Of a DNA stretch of 7,134 nucleotides, positions 1 to 4,707 are shown in pieces. The position numbers and the translations under genes were made by a program. The stretch lies in assembly GCA_003489085.1 (NCBI GenBank), contig DNJM01000001.1:2754-9887 (forward strand), in the 5' to 3' direction. Origin of the DNA: Lachnospiraceae bacterium (lineage in GTDB: Bacteria > Bacillota > Clostridia > Lachnospirales > Lachnospiraceae). The notes beneath the pieces are model-generated. The model saw only the letters and a program-made list of their open reading frames with translations, did no database searches and was not told the DNA's origin. Within the stretch, counting starts at the first letter, position 1. Each line of letters opens with the position of its first letter.

Positions 1-1282
1 TCTCAGCATGATCGCCAACCCGCTCCAGATCGTTTACTACATGGTATAATCCGCCCAGAAGATCCGCATCTGCCATAGGGAGGTCCAGCTGATTGACCTT
101 AATCAGGTAACTGGTAATCGCTTCATTCAGAAAATTAATAACCTTCTCTGTCTCTTTTACTTTTGCCACTTTTTCTTCATCGCAATTTAATAATGCTTCC
201 ATACCATCCTGCAGATTCTCGATCGCCATATTTCCCATACGCTTGATCTCATGCAGAACATCCACCAGTGCCGTTGTCGGAGAAAGCACTTTGTTCAGAT
301 TTATGTACATCAGCTCATGGCCTTCCACCTGATCTTCATCTGTCCCCGGAACGATCTTGTAAGTAGCCTTAACAATCAGATTCATGAATGGGAACATCAT
401 GATGACTTCGATGACTTTAATCAGGGTATGAGCATTGGCCACTGCACGTCCGATATCATTTCCGGAGAACGCATACAGCCAGTCCGTGATCGGATCCAGT
501 GCGAGAGATAATACGATATAAATCACCAGTGATCCGATAATGTTGAACAGGAAATGAATCCAGGCTGCCTGTTTTGCCTCTTTGCGGCCGCTTAAGCTGA
601 CCAGCATAGCGGACATACAGGCACCAATATTACATCCCAGAATCATAAAAAAGCACATCGGCAGTTCCAGAAGCCCCTGGGTTGCCATCAAAAGAATGAT
701 CCCCACCGTAGCCGAAGAGCTCTGCAGCACTGCGGTCAGGACAAATCCTGTCAGGATCGCCAGGGTGTGATTATGAAGCGAGCTTAAAAAGTTCACAATC
801 GTCGGAGATTCCCGAAAGGCCACCATGGAACTGGACATGGTAGTCAGTCCCATAAACAGTATACCAAAACCAAGAATCACTTCACCAAAGCGCTTTACTT
901 TCAATGGCTTGCAGAACATAACCATGATCACACCGATGATAACGAACAGCGGTGCAATATCCGAAAGGTTAAATGCAATCAGCTGTGCCGTCACCGTTGT
1001 ACCAATGTTTGCACCCATAATGACTCCGGATGCCTGTGCAAGTGTCATCAATCCGGAATTGACAAAGCTGACCACCATTACCGTTGTCGCATTTGATGAC
1101 TGAATAATCGCTGTGAAAATGATACCGACGATGGTTCCCATCAGACGGTTTTTCGTGAAAAATTCCAGAATGCTCCGCATCTTTGCTCCGGCGGCCTTTT
1201 CCAGTGCCTCACTCATCAGTTTCATCCCGTAAAGGAACAGCCCTAATCCTCCAAATAAAGAAAACACAGTTACTATGTTCAT
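1..1282 (-). CDS. Na+/phosphate cotransporter family protein with PhoU-like C-terminal domain (partial, 3' end outside window)
   Basis: Reading the minus strand from the ATG at 1282 gives an open frame of 427 codons that reaches the left edge without a stop. It resembles the Na/Pi cotransporter II (NptA/YjbB-type) family, membrane proteins that take up or export inorganic phosphate with sodium. The family's internal duplication is visible: QSSNAT at residues 61-66 pairs with QSSSAT at 187-192, and GANIGTTVTA at 90-99 with GCNIGACMSA at 216-225. Each half is surrounded by hydrophobic stretches (about 5-20, 48-60, 110-124, 134-148, 175-186, 206-220, 242-262, 285-305). From about residue 330 the protein becomes soluble and helical, and it ends in DLERVGDHAE at 418-427, a PhoU-type metal-binding motif, so a PhoU-like domain is cut by the window edge. 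The start lies 12 nt after the ribF stop behind a strong Shine-Dalgarno. Family assignment is firm. Transport direction and substrate are inferred from the family only. Confidence 0.93.
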   Translation of the reverse strand, partial: MNIVTVFSLFGGLGLFLYGMKLMSEALEKAAGAKMRSILEFFTKNRLMGTIVGIIFTAIIQSSNATTVMVVSFVNSGLMTLAQASGVIMGANIGTTVTAQLIAFNLSDIAPLFVIIGVIMVMFCKPLKVKRFGEVILGFGILFMGLTTMSSSMVAFRESPTIVNFLSSLHNHTLAILTGFVLTAVLQSSSATVGIILLMATQGLLELPMCFFMILGCNIGACMSAMLVSLSGRKEAKQAAWIHFLFNIIGSLVIYIVLSLALDPITDWLYAFSGNDIGRAVANAHTLIKVIEVIMMFPFMNLIVKATYKIVPGTDEDQVEGHELMYINLNKVLSPTTALVDVLHEIKRMGNMAIENLQDGMEALLNCDEEKVAKVKETEKVINFLNEAITSYLIKVNQLDLPMADADLLGGLYHVVNDLERVGDHAE

Positions 1283-1287
1283 GTTTC

Positions 1288-1295
1288 TCTCCTTT
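1288..1295 (-). promoter_or_regulatory. Shine-Dalgarno of the transporter gene, touching the ribF stop
   Basis: The minus strand reads AAAGGAGA, 5 nt before the ATG at 1282. It shares one base with the ribF stop codon TAA (1297-1295). This near-consensus site fixes the start and suggests that ribosomes ending ribF could re-initiate on the transporter. No terminator-like hairpin with a U-run separates the two genes. Confidence 0.8.
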
Positions 1296-2224
1296 TATCT
1301 TTCGTTCTGAAAATATTGCTTTCCATAGGCAATATCCTGCTGTATCCGTTTCTGCAAAGCCTCGATCGATGCAAACCTTTGTTCCGGACGTTCGAATTCG
1401 TATATTTCAATTTCGATTTCCTTTCCATAGGCTTCCTGCGCATAATCAAAGAGATGCAGCTCTGCAAGAACCTCTCCGTTTTCCTCCACCGTGGGCTTTC
1501 TTCCAATATTAAGAATTCCATCATAGGAAACCCCTTCCAGAATTCCTCTGGCTGCATAAACTCCATTGGGAGGAAGCAGCTTTTCTTTCCGGACAGGTAC
1601 ATTCATTGTAGGAATCCCTATTGTCCGACCAAGCTGCCGCCCGTGGGAAATCCTGCCCATAAGCTGATAAGGATGTCCCAGCAGAACTGCCGCCCGTTTC
1701 ATATTTCCGGCTTCCACATCCTCACGAATGAAGGTACTGCTGATCTCTCTTTCCTCATATTTCAGCTTTTCAATCACATCCACATGGTATCCGTAAGTAT
1801 CCGCATACTGCAGCAGCATTTCATAATTGCCCCGCTTCTGATAACCGAAAGAATAATCCGTCCCGACCACCAGATAGCGAACATGGAAAAGCCCTACCAG
1901 AATATCCCGTATGAAATCCTCCGCTTCCATCGTACGGATGGCATCTGTGAATGGACATTCTACCAGGTAATCAATCTTTCCTTCCAGCTGATAACGACGT
2001 TCTTCTTTCGTCATCAATGTCTTTCGCACAATATTCTGTTTTTCAAAAAAAGATGCCATATCAAAAACGAATACCACGCTTTTTAACGCCTCTTCTTCTT
2101 TTGCATAGGCACAGATTCTATCTACCAGCTGCTGGTGTCCCCTATGAAGCCCGTCGAACTTACCAAGCGTCATAGCTGTCAGGCAGCCGTCCTGATATTC
2201 CTCCAGCTTTGATATACATTGCAT
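1295..2224 (-). CDS. ribF: Bifunctional riboflavin kinase / FAD synthetase
   Basis: 309 residues, the usual length for RibF. It phosphorylates riboflavin to FMN and adenylylates FMN to FAD in the cytoplasm. The N-terminal adenylyltransferase domain (about 1-180) has the nucleotidyltransferase signature GKFDGLHRGH at 21-30, with the HxGH pair H27/H30, then GTDYSFG at 121-127 and ISSTFIRE at 161-168. The C-terminal flavokinase domain (about 185-305) has GRQLGRTIGIPTMNV at 195-209, PPNGVYAA at 218-225, NIGRKPT at 239-245, and AELHLFDY at 254-261, which holds the expected catalytic Glu (E255). One oddity is that the usual FDPHP motif after the first strands is replaced by FDMAS at 54-58. The familiar GNFDG and GFPTAN forms appear as GKFDG and GIPTMN. 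The gene starts 20 nt after truB with its own Shine-Dalgarno and is followed closely by a transporter gene. Identity is secure. The effect of the changed motif is unknown. Confidence 0.96.
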   Translation of the reverse strand: MQCISKLEEYQDGCLTAMTLGKFDGLHRGHQQLVDRICAYAKEEEALKSVVFVFDMASFFEKQNIVRKTLMTKEERRYQLEGKIDYLVECPFTDAIRTMEAEDFIRDILVGLFHVRYLVVGTDYSFGYQKRGNYEMLLQYADTYGYHVDVIEKLKYEEREISSTFIREDVEAGNMKRAAVLLGHPYQLMGRISHGRQLGRTIGIPTMNVPVRKEKLLPPNGVYAARGILEGVSYDGILNIGRKPTVEENGEVLAELHLFDYAQEAYGKEIEIEIYEFERPEQRFASIEALQKRIQQDIAYGKQYFQNER

Positions 2225-2230
2225 TGCCAG

Positions 2231-2238
2231 TCCCTCTT
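2231..2238 (-). promoter_or_regulatory. Shine-Dalgarno of ribF
   Basis: The minus strand reads AAGAGGGA, 6 nt before the ribF ATG at 2224 and inside the 20-nt gap after the truB stop. It supports the M1 (MQCISKLEEY) start. Confidence 0.65.
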
Positions 2239-2244
2239 CATTAG

Positions 2245-3180
2245 CTACTCGTCCGGATCCCGAAACATCCGGATCAGCCGGAGCTGCCTGTTTTTTTCAT
2301 CCGGCTGATAAAGCCCTATAAATCTTTCCTGCCTGTCATACAGGCGGATCCTCTTATCAGCTGCAGATTCCTGCACTGTTCCCTTTTCCACATGCGGCAG
2401 AATAACTGCCGCATGAAGCGGAAGTGAATTACCGTTAAACGCTGCCTTTTCAAACTCAGGCAGCACCATATATGCCGGATACCGGTCAAACATCCGGTCA
2501 ACCGGAATAATATACTCTTTCAGCCTTCCTGCATCCCTGGCAGCTTCCACTTCAGAAAGTGTATGACTCTCTTTTATATCAAAGCGTTCTACCCTGGTTC
2601 GCAAAAGGCTTTCCATGCAGCCTCCACACCCAAGTTTCTCACCGATATCCTGGCAGAGGCTGCGGATATATGTGCCCTTGGAGCAGGTTACCCGAAACCG
2701 GATTCTTGGAAGTTCCATCCCAAGCACCGTGATCTCATGAATCACAACCGTTCTTGCCTTTCGCTCTACAGTAATCCCTTCCCTGGCCAGTTCATAAAGC
2801 TTCTTCCCACCGATCTTAAGAGCGGAATACATGGGAGGAATCTGCTCATAACTTTCCTGAAAAGAATAGACCGCTTTTTCCACCGCTTCTTCCGTAATGC
2901 CTTCTGTATCCTTTTCTTCCAGAACCTGACCGCTGATATCCAGCGTATCCGTTGTTTTTCCCAGAAGCAGGACAGCCTCATAGGTCTTATCCTTCTCTGT
3001 CAGAAGATCGCACAGCTTCGTTCCCTTTCCAAGGCAGACCGGAAGTACACCTTCTGCATCCGGATCCAGGGTGCCGGTGTGTCCGATCTTCTTTTGCCCG
3101 AGGATTCCCCGAAGCTTTGCCACTACATCATGAGAAGTAAATCCCTTTTCTTTATAAATATTAATGACTCCGTGCCACAT
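2245..3180 (-). CDS. truB: tRNA pseudouridine-55 synthase TruB
   Basis: 311 residues, typical for bacterial TruB. It isomerises U55 to pseudouridine in the T-psi-C loop of elongator tRNAs and can act as a tRNA folding chaperone. The N-terminus GVINIYKEKGFTSHDVV (4-20) is the usual opening strand and helix. The catalytic motif HTGTLDPDAEGVLP lies at 34-47, with the nucleophile Asp39. KTYEAVLLLG (65-74), IPPMYSALKIGGKKLYELAR (114-133) and CSKGTYIRSLCQDIG (166-180) are the remaining family motifs. Residues from about 231 form the more variable PUA-like C-terminal domain. The gene starts 4 nt after nrnA, with AGGAG inside the last nrnA codons, and ends with TAG 20 nt before ribF. A perfect 10-bp palindrome lies in the C-terminal coding part. 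No active-site residue appears to be missing. Confidence 0.97.
   Translation of the reverse strand: MWHGVINIYKEKGFTSHDVVAKLRGILGQKKIGHTGTLDPDAEGVLPVCLGKGTKLCDLLTEKDKTYEAVLLLGKTTDTLDISGQVLEEKDTEGITEEAVEKAVYSFQESYEQIPPMYSALKIGGKKLYELAREGITVERKARTVVIHEITVLGMELPRIRFRVTCSKGTYIRSLCQDIGEKLGCGGCMESLLRTRVERFDIKESHTLSEVEAARDAGRLKEYIIPVDRMFDRYPAYMVLPEFEKAAFNGNSLPLHAAVILPHVEKGTVQESAADKRIRLYDRQERFIGLYQPDEKNRQLRLIRMFRDPDE
2391..2415. repeat. Perfect inverted repeat inside truB
   Basis: CATGCGGCAG and CTGCCGCATG form perfect 10-nt arms around a 5-nt loop. The hairpin falls in codons for residues about 256-264 (HAAVILPHV) of TruB, in the variable C-terminal domain. No U-run follows on the minus strand, so it does not look like a terminator. 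It may be a coincidence of coding or a real mRNA hairpin. Confidence 0.75.
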
Positions 3181-3184
3181 ACGT

Positions 3185-4144
3185 TTACTCCTGCTTCAGC
3201 TGTTCTGCAATCTGGTCGGCCAGATTATTTAAAATGTCGTGGGCCTTTCCCCGCATGTTCAGTCCTGCCGCCTTCTTGTGCCCGCCGCCGCCGAAATATT
3301 CTGCGACCTTGCTGACATCTACTTTATTCTTTGCACGAAGACTGATCTTATAATACTGGGGTTCCAGCTCATACATGAATATAGCCGTTTCCACCCCTCT
3401 TGTAATAGAAAGCTGACTCACAATTCCTTCCAGATCCCTCGTATCCGCACCATAGAATGCCAGATCCTTAAGCGTCAGTACAGAAGCAATACATTTTCCA
3501 TCCAGAAAGCGGATACTTTCCAGCAAGGCTTTCCCCAGCAGCTGATTCTGAACGTAGGTTTTTTCATAAAAGGTCTGCTGTATAATTTCTGCTGCATCAA
3601 TCCCCTTCCGCATCAACTGCGCTGCTGCTTCCATCGTTTCCGGCGCTGTACAGGAGTACTGAAACACACCGGTATCGTGCACAATTCCCAGATACAGGCA
3701 CTCTGCAGTTTCCCGGCTGATTCTATCCTTGGGAAGCAGATCATATATCAGCTCAGCGGTAGAGCTGTTATCCGGCACAATGTGATTCCATTCCGCAAAT
3801 GACTGGTTACTGACGTGATGATCAATACAGATGGTGTGTGCGGCACTTTCAAATAATTCTTTCGAAAATCCAAGCCGGTCCGGCTCTGAACAATCCAGTA
3901 CAATAAACAGATCATATGTCATTCCTTCCGGCACAGTATGCTGCACACTGTCCGCTCCCGGAAGGTTCTCAAATACATCCCTGAATTTCTCCAGATATAC
4001 ATCCGTCCGAATCTGCGGATAGTATTCCCGCAGATACTGACCAAGTCCCAGACAGGATCCCATACAGTCACCATCCGGCCGCACATGACCGCCGATTGCA
4101 ATTGAATGCACCTGTCCTGCCAAATATTCCAGCATACTACTCAT
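3185..4144 (-). CDS. nrnA: DHH-DHHA1 family bifunctional oligoribonuclease / pAp phosphatase NrnA
   Basis: 319 residues, the usual size. NrnA-type DHH phosphoesterases degrade very short RNAs (nanoRNA), the last step of mRNA turnover, and dephosphorylate pAp to AMP, using two Mn ions. The metal-site motifs are all present: HVRPDGD at 20-26, D84 in VLDCSEPDR, DHH at 108-110, and HDTG at 156-159. The DHHA1 substrate-binding domain has SLRAKNKVDVSKVA at 268-281 and the glycine-rich GGGGHKKAAG at 285-294. The first ATG (4144) overlaps the end of rbfA by 8 nt and has its purine-rich tract directly against it. The second ATG (4135, residue M4) lies 1 nt after the rbfA stop with AGAGG 9 nt upstream, so it may be the true start. 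Either choice leaves the domain intact. Its place between rbfA and truB is conserved in many Firmicutes. Confidence 0.95.
   Translation of the reverse strand: MSSMLEYLAGQVHSIAIGGHVRPDGDCMGSCLGLGQYLREYYPQIRTDVYLEKFRDVFENLPGADSVQHTVPEGMTYDLFIVLDCSEPDRLGFSKELFESAAHTICIDHHVSNQSFAEWNHIVPDNSSTAELIYDLLPKDRISRETAECLYLGIVHDTGVFQYSCTAPETMEAAAQLMRKGIDAAEIIQQTFYEKTYVQNQLLGKALLESIRFLDGKCIASVLTLKDLAFYGADTRDLEGIVSQLSITRGVETAIFMYELEPQYYKISLRAKNKVDVSKVAEYFGGGGHKKAAGLNMRGKAHDILNNLADQIAEQLKQE
3188..3192 (-). promoter_or_regulatory. Shine-Dalgarno of truB inside the nrnA 3' end
   Basis: The minus strand reads AGGAG, formed by the final Gln-Glu codons of nrnA just before its TAA, and lies 7 nt before the truB ATG at 3180. 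This arrangement is typical of translational coupling. Confidence 0.7.
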
Positions 4145-4523
4145 CCTCTTCTTCTATTTCTTCCGTTTTCAGATCCTTGGTCACATCAGCAATCTTCTTC
4201 GACATGCTGACACCATATTCGATTGACTGATCCAGTACAAACTGAATCTGAGGTGTATTACGCATATTTACGGTACGCGCCAGTTCACGTCGGATATACC
4301 CTTCTGCACTCTTCAGGCCCTTGATCGTATCCTGCTGTACCTGTTCATCGCCGAATACGCTGATATACGCCTTGCAGGTCTTCAGATCGGGTGCCACCTG
4401 AACCGCCACAACGCTGGTCATCGGCGCCACACGCGGATCCTTGATCCCATTTCGAATAATATTTCCCAGCTCACGCTGTACTTCTGCGTTCACCCGTGTA
4501 TTTTTCACGCTGTTTTTTCTCAT
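4137..4523 (-). CDS. rbfA: 30S ribosome-binding factor RbfA
   Basis: 128 residues, normal for this small KH-fold protein that binds the immature 30S subunit and helps 16S rRNA 5'-end maturation, including during cold adaptation. Recognisable parts are the N-terminal NSVKNTRVNAEVQRELGNII (4-23), the KDPRV turn (28-32), the strands AVQVAPDLKTCKAYISVFG (40-58), the KSAEGYIRRELAR helix (71-83) and PQIQFVLDQSIEYG (91-104). The tail EEIEEEDE is acidic. The frame is open for another 51 codons upstream to an ATG at 4676, but that extension is encoded by the repeat element. The ATG at 4523 has a good Shine-Dalgarno and matches where family members begin. It follows infB, as in many bacteria, and its stop overlaps the start of nrnA. 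Confidence 0.96.
   Translation of the reverse strand: MRKNSVKNTRVNAEVQRELGNIIRNGIKDPRVAPMTSVVAVQVAPDLKTCKAYISVFGDEQVQQDTIKGLKSAEGYIRRELARTVNMRNTPQIQFVLDQSIEYGVSMSKKIADVTKDLKTEEIEEEDE
4145..4149 (-). promoter_or_regulatory. Possible Shine-Dalgarno that decides the nrnA start
   Basis: The minus strand reads AGAGG here, within the last codons of rbfA. It abuts the ATG at 4144 with no spacing, but is 9 nt from the ATG at 4135. By spacing it favours the second ATG as the nrnA start. The site is weak. Confidence 0.4.
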
Positions 4524-4530
4524 AAATTCG

Positions 4531-4538
4531 CTTCCTTT
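4531..4538 (-). promoter_or_regulatory. Shine-Dalgarno of rbfA
   Basis: The minus strand reads AAAGGAAG, 7 nt before the rbfA ATG at 4523. It lies only 4 nt beyond the end of the structured repeat, so folding of that repeat could affect access to it. It supports the short 128-residue form of RbfA. Confidence 0.75.
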
Positions 4539-4542
4539 CCCC

Positions 4543-4602
4543 ATGAAAACGGCAGTCCTCGCTGCCTTCGGCCGTGAAAGCAGTGCCCTCGCTGCCTTCG
4601 GC
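4543..4602 (-). repeat. Two adjacent 30-nt direct repeats
   Basis: Units 4602-4573 and 4572-4543 abut exactly. On the minus strand both begin with the same 16 nt, GCCGAAGGCAGCGAGG. Both then continue with a diverged ACTGC and TTTTCA-like end (ACTGCTTTCACG and ACTGCCGTTTTCATG). The second unit runs to within 4 nt of the rbfA Shine-Dalgarno. Confidence 0.8.
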
Positions 4603-4632
4603 TGCTCGGTCGCGTTGCTCCCTCTCATCCTC

Positions 4633-4690
4633 ACAGCTCTCGTCCGATGCAGAAATCTGCAAGCAGATTTCTGCATCTTCCTCGAGCTGT
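4633..4690 (-). other. Long two-part RNA stem-loop in the infB-rbfA gap
   Basis: The upper stem is a perfect 15-bp inverted repeat: 4646-4660 (GATGCAGAAATCTGC on the plus strand) pairs with 4663-4677 across a 2-nt centre, which would open to a slightly larger loop in RNA. Below a 6 x 6 internal loop, 4633-4639 and 4684-4690 add another perfect 7 bp (ACAGCTC with GAGCTGT). No U-run follows, so it is not a standard intrinsic terminator. It could act as a processing, stability or translation-control structure, or be the core of a mobile repeat. Confidence 0.8.
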
Positions 4691-4707
4691 TTTCACGCTC
4701 GGTCTGC

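Larger units (their letters stand above)
4543..4697 (-). repeat. Structured repeat element filling the infB-rbfA gap
   Basis: This stretch lies between the infB stop and the rbfA Shine-Dalgarno and looks like a small non-coding element. In transcript order it has an outer arm CGTGAAAACAG (4697-4687), a two-part stem-loop (4690-4633), a purine-rich spacer, and two adjacent 30-nt repeats. The first repeat ends in CTGCTTTCACG (4583-4573), complementary to the outer arm at 10 of 11 positions. The second ends near GTTTTCA (4550-4544), a perfect 7-nt complement of part of the same arm. The octamer GACCGAGC also occurs at 4704-4697 and 4611-4604. The layout resembles dispersed palindromic or MITE-like repeats, but copy number cannot be judged from one window. 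No protein is recognised in its open frames. Confidence 0.65.

Noticed and set aside
1316..2086. Plus-strand open frame of 256 codons
   Set aside because: It lies wholly antisense to ribF, whose motifs are unambiguous, and shows no domain of its own.
2252..2274. Inverted repeat TCCGGAT / ATCCGGA at the truB 3' end as a terminator
   Set aside because: The arms are only 7 bp with an 8-nt loop, no U-run follows, and ribF starts about 30 nt later.
2563..3315. Plus-strand open frame of 250 codons
   Set aside because: It is antisense to truB and the nrnA end and carries no family motif.
4471..4662. Minus-strand acidic frame of 63 codons from a TTG across the repeat element into rbfA
   Set aside because: It overlaps the rbfA start out of frame, has no ribosome-binding site, and its sequence reflects the repeats rather than a known protein.
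4633..4690. Intrinsic terminator after infB
   Set aside because: The stem is strong, but the transcript continues with GAGCTGTGAGGATGAG and has no U-run. rbfA follows in the same operon.
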